A stretch of DNA of 64,000 bases. Origin: Candidatus Chryseopegocella kryptomonas. GTDB lineage: Bacteria; Bacteroidota; Ignavibacteria; Kryptoniales; Kryptoniaceae. The notes beneath the pieces were generated by a model that was not told the DNA's origin, made no database searches, and saw only the letters and a list, made by a program, of their open reading frames with translations. Below are positions 18,324 through 27,908 of the stretch, piece by piece; position 1 is the first letter of the stretch; every line of letters starts with the position of its first letter. The translations under genes were made by a program, and so were the position numbers. The DNA lies in contig NZ_CZVW01000001.1 in assembly GCF_001536065.1 (NCBI RefSeq), forward strand, positions 1 to 64,000, written 5' to 3'.

Positions 18324-20215
18324 AAAAGTTTTTCATCTTTCTTTTTGTTATCTCGTTTTTAATTGCGGGAGAAAAACCAGAAAAATACTGGATTGTCTTC
18401 AAAGATAAAGGGATTTATGAAAATGTCTCGCTTGCGAAGGGGGGTGTTTTATACAATAGATTAAAATCTTCAATTTCCGAGCGCTCTTATGAACGAAGAT
18501 TGAAAACAGTTCGGGATGAAACAAAAGTTTTTGATTATTACGATTTGCCTGTTTATGATGGATACATTGACAAAATTAAATCTTTAGGTGTTAAGATAAA
18601 TGTCGTTTCAAAATGGCTTAACGCTGTGAGTGCATATCTTGACAGTTCTCAAATTGAGATTGTGAAAAATCTTCCGTTCGTTCTTGAAGTTAAGCCAGTT
18701 GCAAAATCGGTAAATACATTTTTTGATAAACCGGAAGTTGAAACGCCACTTATTGATTACAATTATGGAGCTTCGGAGCGACAGATAAGATTATCCGGTG
18801 TGAAAGAGTTGCACAAAATGAACATAATAGGCAAAGATGTAATTGTTGGGATGATGGACACGGGATTTAGATTAAGTCATGAATCTCTTGAGAATGTTGA
18901 AGTAATTGCACAATATGATTTTATTTTCAACGATACGATAACTGCCAATCAACCTGTTGATTCTCCTGATCAGGATTCACATGGGACATTAACCCTTTCG
19001 GTTCTCGGTGGGAAAAAAGATGGACAAATTTACGGAGTTGCACCAGGGGCGAAATTTGTCCTCGCGAAAACAGAAGATGTAAGAAGTGAAACCCCAGCTG
19101 AAGAAGATAATTGGGTTAGAGCGATTGAATGGATGGATTCGCTTGGTGTTGATGTTGTTTCAAGTTCTCTTGGTTATATTGATTGGTATACTTATGAAAA
19201 TATGGACGGAAATACCGCTAAAATCACAAAAGCAGCCGACATCGCATTTCAAAAAGGGATTGTTGTTGTAAATTCTGCTGGAAACGAAAGAAATACAAGT
19301 TGGAAATATGTTGTTGCACCTGCTGACGGTAAATATGTCATCGCTGTTGGCGCAGTTGATTCACTTGGAAGAATAGCATATTTTAGTTCAATGGGTCCAA
19401 CTTATGATGGAAGGATAAAACCCGATGTCTGCGCACTTGGTGTTTCAGTTTACGGCGCTTCAACAAGTTCAAAATCAAGTTACAGATACGCTTCTGGAAC
19501 TTCATTATCTTGTCCAATAGTTGCTGGAATTGCTGCTTTGATTCTTTCAGTTCATCCCGAGTTAAGTTCTTTTGATGTGAGAGATGCTATAAGAAATACG
19601 GCAAGTCGTGCTGATAACCCGGATAATGATTATGGCTGGGGAATTGTCAATGGTCTTTCAGCGTGTTTGTATCACGGTCCAATTTTAAGCAATTACCCCG
19701 AGATTAGGGAAAGTTTAAATGGTTATGAGATTTCGGTTTATGCTATGTCAAAAAATGGAATAAAAGAGGTTTTCATAATGGCTGACGCTTTGAGGTTTCC
19801 AATGCAAAATGTTGGAGGAAATAAATACACCACCACGCTTACAACATTGCCTTCAAACTTTTTAATTATCGCTGTTGATAACAAAGATGAAAGAAATTTC
19901 TTAACAGTTCATCTTGATATTCAGCCACCTCGTGAATTTCGCCTCTCTCAAAATTTCCCGAACCCATTTAATTCAAAAACAATTTTTCTACTTGATGTCC
20001 CAGAGCCAACTTCTGTCAGTCTCTCAATTTACAATATACTTGGTCAAAAAGTCAGAACTCTTGAAAATAGATTTTTCTCTCAACCAGTTAAAGATTACAG
20101 AATAGTTTGGGATGGAAAAGATGATTATGGAAGATATGTTCCAAGCGGTGTTTATTTCTGCAAACTTGAAACGCCTGTGTATAAAACCATTCGCAAAGTT
20201 GTCTTGATAAGATGA
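18320..20215 (+). CDS. secreted subtilisin-like (S8) peptidase with type IX sorting tail
   Basis: This 631-residue protein is a serine endopeptidase exported to the cell surface. After a signal peptide (about 1-17) and a propeptide-like region, the catalytic triad is visible: Asp in G-M-M-D-T-G-F, His in D-S-H-G-T-L-T and Ser in S-G-T-S-L-S-C-P-I-V-A-G. The last ~90 residues are a type IX secretion C-terminal domain: F-R-L-S-Q-N-F-P-N-P-F-N, I-L-G-Q-K-V-R-T-L, W-D-G-K-D, P-S-G-V-Y-F-C-K-L and final K-V-V-L-I-R. Its stop overlaps the following phosphatase gene, an odd partner that suggests shared expression. Confidence 0.94.
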   Translation: MKKFFIFLFVISFLIAGEKPEKYWIVFKDKGIYENVSLAKGGVLYNRLKSSISERSYERRLKTVRDETKVFDYYDLPVYDGYIDKIKSLGVKINVVSKWLNAVSAYLDSSQIEIVKNLPFVLEVKPVAKSVNTFFDKPEVETPLIDYNYGASERQIRLSGVKELHKMNIIGKDVIVGMMDTGFRLSHESLENVEVIAQYDFIFNDTITANQPVDSPDQDSHGTLTLSVLGGKKDGQIYGVAPGAKFVLAKTEDVRSETPAEEDNWVRAIEWMDSLGVDVVSSSLGYIDWYTYENMDGNTAKITKAADIAFQKGIVVVNSAGNERNTSWKYVVAPADGKYVIAVGAVDSLGRIAYFSSMGPTYDGRIKPDVCALGVSVYGASTSSKSSYRYASGTSLSCPIVAGIAALILSVHPELSSFDVRDAIRNTASRADNPDNDYGWGIVNGLSACLYHGPILSNYPEIRESLNGYEISVYAMSKNGIKEVFIMADALRFPMQNVGGNKYTTTLTTLPSNFLIIAVDNKDERNFLTVHLDIQPPREFRLSQNFPNPFNSKTIFLLDVPEPTSVSLSIYNILGQKVRTLENRFFSQPVKDYRIVWDGKDDYGRYVPSGVYFCKLETPVYKTIRKVVLIR

Positions 20216-22236
20216 ATCAAAAAAATTACGAAATAGAAAAAACATTCTCATTCGGTCAGATTTTGCTTGCCTTCGCTCTTGCTTTCGTTCTTCTTGCCAT
20301 CACGCTTGTTAAAAAAATTTTCCCGTTTCCTGCTTTTGATTTTGCATCAAACATAATTTTTCTCGCACTTTTTATAACTTTGGTTTTGATAGTTCAGCCA
20401 TTTGCTAAAAAATTTGAGAAAAATCCAGTTGAAGGGATAAAGTTTATCATAATTTTTCTCATTCCTCTTGTTGGATTCTCGTTTGCTTTCAAAAACTTCA
20501 TCAATTTGCAAAAAGTTAATGATGTAATTTCACCTTCTTCTTACGCTGATGTGATATTGATAAACATTCACAGTTTGATTTACACTTTTCTTGTCTCAAT
20601 TGTGTTCTCAATTTTTTTAAAGATTTTTTTCTTTGCTCGTGGGAAAGAAGCAAGTGTTAAGTTCACAGTTTCAATTGCATTTTTTGTCGCAGGTGAATTG
20701 ATAAGGGAAATTTTAGAAGAGTTAAGTTTGATTTCGCAGGTAATTTTAATTTTGCAGTTAATTTTATTTGTCTGGATATCTTTTAGAATTCCGTGGGTCA
20801 TAAGTTTAAGCAAAAGAGAGAAATATAAAGTTTTGCTTTACTCTTTTCTCGTGATACTTTTTTTGTTTTTGCTTCAAAGTCCTTTTGCCACGGGAAACAG
20901 CAGTGAAGGTATGAGATATTATTCAACTTTGCTTTTTTCTTTTGCACATTTTTATCTTCATCCGTTTTTGATCATTTATTCGTTTTTCGTTTTCAGTAGC
21001 ACAATTTTTCATCTTCCGACTGCTGAAATTTACGAGAGAAAAGTTGCCGAACTTTCAACACTTCAAAACATTGGAAAACTTGTTGCGCAGGTTCTTGATA
21101 TAAAAGAATTTTCAGACACTGCTGTTAAAATTGCTATGGAGATGACTGGTTCAAAATCAGCGTGGGTTGAACTGAAATTGCCATATGCGGATGAAATTTA
21201 TGGAGTTGCAGGAATTGATGAGATTAATTTAAAAAGTTTGAGAGAGGAAGTTAATTCGCTTCGTAAAAATTTTGAAGAGCGAAATCTTGAATCAAGATAT
21301 ATTGTTTCAAACATCAAGGACTCAAACATTTTGATTGCACCACTTGTTTCGCATCAAAAAATTTCGGGATTTTTATATCTTGTCAAGCAAAATCAAAATT
21401 TCACTTCAGATGAAATTGGTCTTGCGCTTGCGTTAGCGGATCAAATTGCAATCGGCGTTGAAAATTCAAGATTGATTCAGGAGTCAATTGAGAAGGAGCG
21501 ACTTTCTCGTGAGTTTGAACTTGCTCAACAGATGCAGAAAAAACTTCTTCCAAAAGTTTTACCATCTTCGGAAAAGTTTGAGATTTCGGCTCTTTCAGTT
21601 CCTGCTTTTGAAGTTGGTGGGGATTATTACGATTTTTTCACGCACGATGATGGTAATTTATCGGTCATTATAGCCGATGTTTCGGGCAAAGGTATATCAG
21701 CAGCGTTTTATATGGCGGAGATGAAGGGAATTTTTCAATCGCTTGCGAAAATTTATCCAAGCCCTGTTGAATTTTTAATCAAGGTAAATGACACGATTTT
21801 CGGGCATATTGATAGGAAATTTTTTATAACGCTTGTCTATGCTTATTTTGATTTGAAAAAAGCAACGGTTGAACTTGCAAGAGCGGGACATTTACCACCT
21901 GTATTTGTGAAAGATGGAAAAGCAAAATTTTTGAAATCATCGGGACTTGGAGTTGGTTTGGTGAAATCGGAAGAATTTGGAAAATTTATCAAGCCAGTTA
22001 AATTGAAACTTGATGAAGGTGATCTTCTCATACTTTACAGCGATGGAGTGATTGAAGCGATGAATGAGTTAAATGAGGAATTTGGTTATAAGCGTTTTGA
22101 AAAATTGATTGAAAAAATTTGCTATAAAAGTTCGGATGAAATTGTGAGTGAAATTTTTAACGAGGTTGAAAGTTATCAAAAAGGCACAAAACAAATTGAC
22201 GATATAACAATTCTTGCGGTGAAATGGAAAAAATAA
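20212..22236 (+). CDS. membrane SpoIIE/RsbU-type phosphatase with GAF domain
   Basis: This 674-residue sensor phosphatase probably dephosphorylates a STAS antagonist. About eight hydrophobic segments fill residues 10-270; a GAF-like domain follows (about 280-425, V-A-Q-V-L-D-I-K-E-F ... L-A-D-Q-I-A-I-G-V-E-N), then a linker helix with L-A-Q-Q-M-Q-K-K-L-L-P. The PP2C/SpoIIE domain shows F-E-V-G-G-D-Y-Y-D-F-F, I-A-D-V-S-G-K-G-I-S-A-A, Y-S-D-G-V-I-E-A and D-D-I-T-I-L-A-V, which include the metal-binding aspartates. The downstream STAS and HATPase genes make the substrate almost certain. Confidence 0.93.
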   Translation: MNQKNYEIEKTFSFGQILLAFALAFVLLAITLVKKIFPFPAFDFASNIIFLALFITLVLIVQPFAKKFEKNPVEGIKFIIIFLIPLVGFSFAFKNFINLQKVNDVISPSSYADVILINIHSLIYTFLVSIVFSIFLKIFFFARGKEASVKFTVSIAFFVAGELIREILEELSLISQVILILQLILFVWISFRIPWVISLSKREKYKVLLYSFLVILFLFLLQSPFATGNSSEGMRYYSTLLFSFAHFYLHPFLIIYSFFVFSSTIFHLPTAEIYERKVAELSTLQNIGKLVAQVLDIKEFSDTAVKIAMEMTGSKSAWVELKLPYADEIYGVAGIDEINLKSLREEVNSLRKNFEERNLESRYIVSNIKDSNILIAPLVSHQKISGFLYLVKQNQNFTSDEIGLALALADQIAIGVENSRLIQESIEKERLSREFELAQQMQKKLLPKVLPSSEKFEISALSVPAFEVGGDYYDFFTHDDGNLSVIIADVSGKGISAAFYMAEMKGIFQSLAKIYPSPVEFLIKVNDTIFGHIDRKFFITLVYAYFDLKKATVELARAGHLPPVFVKDGKAKFLKSSGLGVGLVKSEEFGKFIKPVKLKLDEGDLLILYSDGVIEAMNELNEEFGYKRFEKLIEKICYKSSDEIVSEIFNEVESYQKGTKQIDDITILAVKWKK

Positions 22237-22248
22237 AGGAGAAATGAA

Positions 22249-22647
22249 ATGGGAAGAGGGCAAAGCGAGAAAAGTTTTGATGTTAAAGTTGAAGAAAAAA
22301 ATTCTGTTAAGGTCTTAAAACTCAAAGGTTATCTTGACGCTTACACATCTTTGCAATTTGAAGAGATGATGAGAGAACTCGTTCAATCTGGGAATTATAA
22401 AATTATCGTGAATATGAAAAATTTGACTTACATAAGCAGTGCTGGTTTTGGAGTTTTTATGGCTTTCGTTGATGATGTGAGGAAAAATTCGGGCGATATA
22501 AGATTTTGCTGTCTTTCGGAAAAAATTGATGAGATTTTTGAATTGCTTGGGTTCAAGCATATATTCAAAGTTTTCAAGGATGAGGATAGTGCAATAAAAT
22601 CTTTTGAGGAGCAAGAGAAGAAAAATGTCCGCAAGAGAAAAAAATAA
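22249..22647 (+). CDS. STAS-domain anti-anti-sigma factor
   Basis: This 132-residue protein starts at ATG 22249 after AGGAG. The STAS fold is seen as V-L-K-L-K-G-Y-L-D-A-Y-T-S, I-V-N-M-K-N-L-T-Y-I-S-S-A-G-F-G-V-F; the Ser of S-S-A-G is the expected phosphorylation site. In the partner-switching scheme, the unphosphorylated form binds the HATPase kinase and frees its target. The C-terminus is Lys/Arg-rich (K-K-N-V-R-K-R-K-K) and overlaps the start of that kinase gene by 23 bases. Confidence 0.93.
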   Translation: MGRGQSEKSFDVKVEEKNSVKVLKLKGYLDAYTSLQFEEMMRELVQSGNYKIIVNMKNLTYISSAGFGVFMAFVDDVRKNSGDIRFCCLSEKIDEIFELLGFKHIFKVFKDEDSAIKSFEEQEKKNVRKRKK

Positions 22648-23068
22648 GAAGATCAAAATTAAAAGCGAGTTGAAAAATCTTAAACTCGTCAGAGATTTCA
22701 TAAGGAAAGAAGCGATCAAGTTCGGATTTGATGAAATTGATGTTGAAAAAATCATTCTCTCCGTTGATGAAGTTTGCACGAATTCAATTAAACATTCCTA
22801 CGAGAATAAGCCAGATGGCATAATATATGTTGAAGTTAAAAAATCTGGAAATAGATTTTCCGTTGTCGTCTCATACGATGGTTTGCCGTTTGAACCAGAG
22901 AAATTGAAAATTGAATCACCGCTTGATAAGTTCAAAAGGACAGGCAAGGTCAAGCGTGGGAAACTTGGGATGTTTATAATTCATAGGTTTATGGACAGGG
23001 TAAAGTATCAGAGAAAGAGGAATAAAAATGTTGTGATCTTAACAAAATTTTTGAGAAAAGATGAATGA
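22625..23068 (+). CDS. RsbW-like serine kinase / anti-sigma regulatory factor (HATPase)
   Basis: This 147-residue GHKL ATPase has the N-box I-L-S-V-D-E-V-C-T-N-S-I-K-H-S-Y and a shortened G-box around G-K-L-G-M-F-I-I-H-R-F-M-D. Such kinases phosphorylate STAS antagonists and bind a sigma factor or other target. The start at ATG 22625 is chosen because GAGGAG lies upstream. It overlaps the STAS gene on one side and the second phosphatase gene on the other (23061), so all three are made together. No sigma factor gene is in the window. Confidence 0.9.
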   Translation: MSAREKNKKIKIKSELKNLKLVRDFIRKEAIKFGFDEIDVEKIILSVDEVCTNSIKHSYENKPDGIIYVEVKKSGNRFSVVVSYDGLPFEPEKLKIESPLDKFKRTGKVKRGKLGMFIIHRFMDRVKYQRKRNKNVVILTKFLRKDE

Positions 23069-24695
23069 GTCGGAGGCAATTTTCACGCTTGAATCAATTT
23101 TTAATTTTGGCAAAGCGTTGGCAAGTTCGCAAAGTCAATATGATGTTCTCAAAATTTCTCTTCTTTCGCTTCTTGGAAAGTTGAAAATTTCAAAAGGTGT
23201 CGCTTTAATTTTTGAAGATGGAAGTTTTAAAGTTGTTTACGCTGTCGGTCTTAAATTTAATTACGGATTTAAAATCAGTTCGGGGAAAATTCCAGAAGGG
23301 ATAACTAAATTGAGTAGGAAATTTTTAAAAAATTTTGGCTTCAAATTTTCAAGTTTTATAAGTAGAAACAAACTTTGTTATCTTGTTCCGATAAGATGGG
23401 GTTCGTCGGGGGATTTTGTTCTTGCGTTGATTCTTCTTGGATGCAGAGACAAAAAATTTACACATAGAGAGATTGAATATATAAACTTTATCGCAAATTT
23501 CACCGCTCTTTCGCTTAAGAATATCGCCTCAATTCTTGATTTAAAGAGGAACATTTATGATTTGAAGATGATAAACGAATTTACACAAAGCGTGCTTTTG
23601 AAGAAAGACGATGAAGAAATTTTTGAATCTCTTGCCCTGACTCTTATGGGACATTTTAAGGTTGAGGGAATTTCTGTCGTTGAGTTTGACGGAGCAAAGC
23701 AAAAAATTTTTTCTTTTCCAAAGTCATTTGAGGTCAAGAAAAGTTTTTTGAGAAAAATTTTGCATCTGGATGAAAATTTAATTCTTGAGCCAGCGAAATT
23801 CGGTTTTAAAAATTTGTCTCTCGTTCTTTTTCATAAAAATGTAAGCGATGGGCGGGTTTTTGTTTTGATTCTGGGGAAAAGAAAAGAGAATTTGCCTTTT
23901 GAAATTTCAGATGTTGAATTAATTCGCACAATTTTTATTGCTACGATAAATGCAATTGAGAATTTGAAAATGTTAAGTTTGAACTACGATATGAAACTTG
24001 CTTATGAAATACAAAAGAATTTACTTCCGAAGAAATTGCCAGATGATGATAGGATTGAAATTTCCGCCTTGTCAATTCCGTCAAAAGTTGTGAGCGGTGA
24101 TTATTATGATGTGATTCAATTGAGCGAAGATGAAATTATAGTTGCAATTGCGGATGTTTGTGGTAAAGGGGTTTCGGCTTCGCTTTTGATGTCAAATCTT
24201 CAAGCGTCGTTGAAAAGTTTTTTGCTTTTTTCAAGTGATATTAAATCCGTCGTTCAATCGCTTAACAAAATTATTCAGATTAACACTTCGCCAGAACAAT
24301 TCATCACATTTTTTATATGCAAGATTGATTTAAGAAATTTCGTTCTTGAATATGTTAACGCTGGACATAATCCGCCGATTTTGTTTAAAAAGAGTAGGTA
24401 TGAGTTTCTTGAAAAGGGTGGTGCAGTGCTTGGGGTTTTGGATGATGAATATGAGGTTGGTAAAGTTAAAATTGAAAATGGCGATTTAATTTTTCTTTAC
24501 ACTGATGGAGTGATTGAGGCGATGAATTCAAATGGAGAGGAAATCGGGCTTGAGAGAGTAATTTCGTTTTTGAATTCAAATGTCAATTTGCCCGCTGGTA
24601 AAATTGTTAACTCAATTAAGGATTTGATTTCTTCATTTTCATACGGAGTTGAACAGGTTGATGATATAACATTGCTTGTTTTAAAGATAAAGTAA
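23061..24695 (+). CDS. second SpoIIE-type phosphatase with GAF-like domains
   Basis: This 544-residue protein has no membrane segment. The first ~300 residues look like two GAF-like sensor domains (a region with L-C-Y-L-V-P-I-R-W-G-S and helix T-A-L-S-L-K-N-I-A, then a second copy before residue 300). The phosphatase domain begins after L-A-Y-E-I-Q-K-N-L-L-P and contains V-V-S-G-D-Y-Y-D-V, I-A-D-V-C-G-K-G-V-S-A-S, Y-T-D-G-V-I-E-A and V-D-D-I-T-L-L-V. It is a cytoplasmic counterpart to the membrane phosphatase four genes earlier, giving the switch two inputs. Confidence 0.92.
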   Translation: MNESEAIFTLESIFNFGKALASSQSQYDVLKISLLSLLGKLKISKGVALIFEDGSFKVVYAVGLKFNYGFKISSGKIPEGITKLSRKFLKNFGFKFSSFISRNKLCYLVPIRWGSSGDFVLALILLGCRDKKFTHREIEYINFIANFTALSLKNIASILDLKRNIYDLKMINEFTQSVLLKKDDEEIFESLALTLMGHFKVEGISVVEFDGAKQKIFSFPKSFEVKKSFLRKILHLDENLILEPAKFGFKNLSLVLFHKNVSDGRVFVLILGKRKENLPFEISDVELIRTIFIATINAIENLKMLSLNYDMKLAYEIQKNLLPKKLPDDDRIEISALSIPSKVVSGDYYDVIQLSEDEIIVAIADVCGKGVSASLLMSNLQASLKSFLLFSSDIKSVVQSLNKIIQINTSPEQFITFFICKIDLRNFVLEYVNAGHNPPILFKKSRYEFLEKGGAVLGVLDDEYEVGKVKIENGDLIFLYTDGVIEAMNSNGEEIGLERVISFLNSNVNLPAGKIVNSIKDLISSFSYGVEQVDDITLLVLKIK

Positions 24696-24724
24696 GGGCA
24701 CGCCGATTAACGACATGCCCTTTT
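24694..24724. terminator. bidirectional intrinsic terminator
   Basis: AAGGGCA (24694-24700), a 15-base loop, TGCCCTT (24716-24722) then TT. The stem overlaps the stop of the plus-strand phosphatase gene and lies just past the stop of minus-strand acs, so it can end both operons. Confidence 0.7.
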
Positions 24725-24732
24725 GATGTGAA

Positions 24733-26739
24733 TTAACCACCGATTTCAGTTTTTAATTTTTCATAAGCAATTTTAACTTCATCAATTGATGCTTGATCTT
24801 CAAGTGTCGTTGTATCTCCGAGGGATTCTCCGCTTATGACTGCTCTGAGAAGTCGTCTCATAATTTTTCCGCTTCTTGTTTTCGGTAAAGCGGAGACAAA
24901 GAAAATTTTTGATGGGTCAGCGATAGGACCGATTGTTTGTCTTACCCATTGGTGAAGTTCTTGTCTTAACTCATCAGATGGATCAAATCCCTGTTTTAAC
25001 ACGACGAAAGCTACTGGGACTTCGCCTTTTACTTCATCAGGGACTCCAATAACTGCTGATTCAGCAACTGCTTTGTGCGAGATTAAAGACGATTCAATTT
25101 CATATGTGCCAAGGCGATGTCCCGCAACTTTTATGACTTCATCTGCTCTTCCGAGGACCCAGATATAGCCGTCGCTATCTTTAATTGCGTAATCACCGGC
25201 GTAAAATTTCCCTTCAAATTTTTTGAAATATGTGTCAATCAATCTTTGAGGATCGCCGTAGATTGTAAGAGGCATACCGGGCCAAGGGTTTTTGATGACA
25301 AGATAACCCTTTTCTCCGGGTTTTGCAGGTTGACCATTTTCGTTGAAAACATCAGCATCAATTCCAAATATCGGAAGTCCGTTTGTGCCAGGTTTAAGTG
25401 GGACAAGATAAGAACCGGGAGTGTGAGATATTAAAATCCCACCAGTTTCCGTCATCCACCAAGTTGAACCAACTGGGCATTTGGAATTTCCGACGACTTC
25501 AAAAAACCATCGCCATGCTTCGGGATTAATCGGTTCTCCAACCGAATGGAGCAATCTTAAAGTTGAAAGGTCGTGTCTTTTAACCCATTGATCACCAAAT
25601 TTCATAAGCGTTCTTATTCCCGTTGGAGAAGTGTAAAGTATCGTAACGCCATATCTTTCAGCTATAGCCCACCATCTGTCGGGATTTGGATATATTGGAG
25701 CTCCTTCATACATAATTTGCGTTGCTCCTTCCATCAATGGACCAAAGACAATGTATGAATGTCCTGTTACCCAGCCGATATCAGCGGTACACCAATAAAC
25801 ATCGTCATCTTTTAGATCAAAAACCCATTTCATCGTTGCGTGAAGCAATGTCATATAGCCACCCGTGTCGTGAACTATTCCCTTTGGTTTTCCTGTTGTT
25901 CCGGAAGTGTAAAGAATGTAAAGGGGATGTTCTGAAGGTAAAGGTTCAGGTTGAATGTAAGCGTTTTCAGGAGTTCCTTCCCTTATATCTCCCCACCAAT
26001 AATCACGACCTTCAATCATGCGAACATTTAGATCTCTAATTCTTCTGAAAACGATGACGCTTTTAACTGTTGGTGATTTTTCAAGCGCTTCGTCAGCAAT
26101 TTCTTTTAAGTTGATAACATTGCCCCGTCTATAAAATCCATTCGCTGTAATGAGAAGTTTCGCCTCCGCGTCATTTAATCTATCTGCAAGTGCATCAGCG
26201 CTGAAACCAGAAAACACAACTGTAAATGTCGCACCAATTCTTGCAAGTGCAAGCATTGTAATCGGAAGTTGCGGAATCATAGGCATATAAATTCCAACTC
26301 TGTCGCCTCTTTTAATTCCAAAATTTCTTTTCAGCGCATAAGCCATTCTATTGACGCTTTTGTAAATATCGTAGTATGTTAATTTCCTAACTTCAACAGG
26401 AACACCATTTGAATCAACCGGTTCGGCTTCCCATATTATTGCAACTTTATTTTTTCGCCAGCTTTTGACATGACGGTCAAGACACAGATACGATGGATTT
26501 AATTCACCCCCAACAAACCACTTGTAAAATGGAGGATTTGAATCATCAAGAACTTTGTCCCATTTTTTAAACCATTCAAGTTCATTTGCCACCATCTCCC
26601 AAAACTCAGGTGTAAGCGTTCCCCGATGCATTGATTTGTAGGTTTCAATGTCAATGTTTCTGTGATTCCACGACTCAATGATTATCTTCTCTCCGAACGG
26701 TAAAGTTTCCTCAACTGTGTTAATTTGTCTTTGCTCCAT
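24733..26739 (-). CDS. acs: acetyl-coenzyme A synthetase (AMP-forming)
   Basis: This 668-residue enzyme makes acetyl-CoA from acetate, ATP and CoA. It has the AMP-binding loop Y-T-S-G-T-T-G-K-P-K-G, the acetate-pocket region W-C-T-A-D-I-G-W-V-T-G-H-S-Y, D-T-Y-F and Y-A-G-D-Y-A-I-K-D-S-D-G-Y, and the C-terminal K-T-R-S-G-K-I-M-R-R-L-L, whose Lys is the acetylation switch in relatives. GGAGG precedes the ATG. The PQQ-dehydrogenase gene lies 23 bases upstream on the same strand, so they may share a transcript. Confidence 0.96.
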   Translation of the reverse strand: MEQRQINTVEETLPFGEKIIIESWNHRNIDIETYKSMHRGTLTPEFWEMVANELEWFKKWDKVLDDSNPPFYKWFVGGELNPSYLCLDRHVKSWRKNKVAIIWEAEPVDSNGVPVEVRKLTYYDIYKSVNRMAYALKRNFGIKRGDRVGIYMPMIPQLPITMLALARIGATFTVVFSGFSADALADRLNDAEAKLLITANGFYRRGNVINLKEIADEALEKSPTVKSVIVFRRIRDLNVRMIEGRDYWWGDIREGTPENAYIQPEPLPSEHPLYILYTSGTTGKPKGIVHDTGGYMTLLHATMKWVFDLKDDDVYWCTADIGWVTGHSYIVFGPLMEGATQIMYEGAPIYPNPDRWWAIAERYGVTILYTSPTGIRTLMKFGDQWVKRHDLSTLRLLHSVGEPINPEAWRWFFEVVGNSKCPVGSTWWMTETGGILISHTPGSYLVPLKPGTNGLPIFGIDADVFNENGQPAKPGEKGYLVIKNPWPGMPLTIYGDPQRLIDTYFKKFEGKFYAGDYAIKDSDGYIWVLGRADEVIKVAGHRLGTYEIESSLISHKAVAESAVIGVPDEVKGEVPVAFVVLKQGFDPSDELRQELHQWVRQTIGPIADPSKIFFVSALPKTRSGKIMRRLLRAVISGESLGDTTTLEDQASIDEVKIAYEKLKTEIGG

Positions 26740-26762
26740 AGAGTAGCACCTCCGTTTTGTTT

Positions 26763-27908
26763 TTATTTTTTGAAAACGATTTTATAAATTTTGTCATCCC
26801 CGGGTTGTGGATTTCCTCGTCCATCTCTATTGCTTGTCAAAACATATAAATTTCCATCAGGACCAACGACGACATCTCTCAATCTTCCAAATTTTCCCCG
26901 TCTATTGTCAAATGCAAACCATCTTTCAATTCTCGTGACTTTGTAAGATTTTCCTGACTTTTGAACTTTTATTCTTATCAAAGCTTCGCTTCTTAATGTT
27001 GCAACAAAAAGATCACCTTTGTAAAAAGTCATTCCCGATGGCGGGGTTGCATCTTTCCAAACGACAATTGGGTCAATGTATCCGGGTTGTCCACCTGCGC
27101 CGATAATTTTGGGCCACCCGTAGTTTCCGCCTTTTACAATTACATTTATTTCATCGTGACCGAAGCGACCGTATTCGCCCGATGGTCCGTGTTCTGATTC
27201 AAAAAGATCACCTGTTTCGGGATGCCACGCAAGTCCTTGTGGATTTCTGTGTCCATAGGAATAAACAGGCGAATTCGGAAATGGATTATCCAGTGGAATT
27301 TCTCCATCTGGGGTCAAACGTAAAATTTTTCCATTAAGTGAGTTTAAATTCTGCGCAAGATCACCTTTGAAAATTTCTCCCGTGGTGATGTAAAGCATTT
27401 TATCCGGACCAAATTTTATCCTTCCACCGTTGTGAAACCTTGCTCCAAGTATGCTGTCAATTATAACTTTATCAAAAGTTCCATTTTTACCATTGTCCTT
27501 TATCCGTATAACTCTGTTAAAAATTTTACCATCTGTTTCATAAGTATACATTGCATAGATGTATGGCTTTTGAGGGAAATCGGGATGAACCGCAAGCCCC
27601 ATCAATCCACCTTCACCAATGTGTTTAACCGGGATTGTCATATATGGTTCAGGAGAAAGTTTCCCATTTTCAATTAAACGAATTCTTCCGGGTCTTTCAC
27701 TCACAAGAGCTCTCCCATCGGGTAAGAAGACAAGGGACCAAGGAATTTCCAAATTATCTATCCACACGCTCACCTGAACGTTGTCTCCATCGGGAAAGTA
27801 GACATCTTCAACTTCTTGCGGTTTTTGACCGACAATTTGAAAGCAGGAAATAAAAGAAAAAAATGCAAGTGTGAGTAAAATTTTGGGCTTCATGTTTCGC
27901 TTTGCCAT
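26763..27908 (-). CDS. lipoprotein PQQ-dependent sugar dehydrogenase (aldose type)
   Basis: This 381-residue periplasmic beta-propeller belongs to the soluble glucose/aldose dehydrogenase family. The leader ends in F-I-S-C (lipobox), so it is lipid-anchored; a Met five codons in (27893) is an equally good start. Family motifs are W-S-L-V-F-L-P-D-G-R-A-L-V-S-E-R-P-G, H-N-G-G-R-I-K-F-G-P-D, G-H-R-N-P-Q-G-L-A-W-H-P and E-H-G-P. The cofactor would be PQQ, but many relatives have no proven PQQ dependence, and no PQQ synthesis gene is visible here. Confidence 0.9.
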   Translation of the reverse strand: MAKRNMKPKILLTLAFFSFISCFQIVGQKPQEVEDVYFPDGDNVQVSVWIDNLEIPWSLVFLPDGRALVSERPGRIRLIENGKLSPEPYMTIPVKHIGEGGLMGLAVHPDFPQKPYIYAMYTYETDGKIFNRVIRIKDNGKNGTFDKVIIDSILGARFHNGGRIKFGPDKMLYITTGEIFKGDLAQNLNSLNGKILRLTPDGEIPLDNPFPNSPVYSYGHRNPQGLAWHPETGDLFESEHGPSGEYGRFGHDEINVIVKGGNYGWPKIIGAGGQPGYIDPIVVWKDATPPSGMTFYKGDLFVATLRSEALIRIKVQKSGKSYKVTRIERWFAFDNRRGKFGRLRDVVVGPDGNLYVLTSNRDGRGNPQPGDDKIYKIVFKK

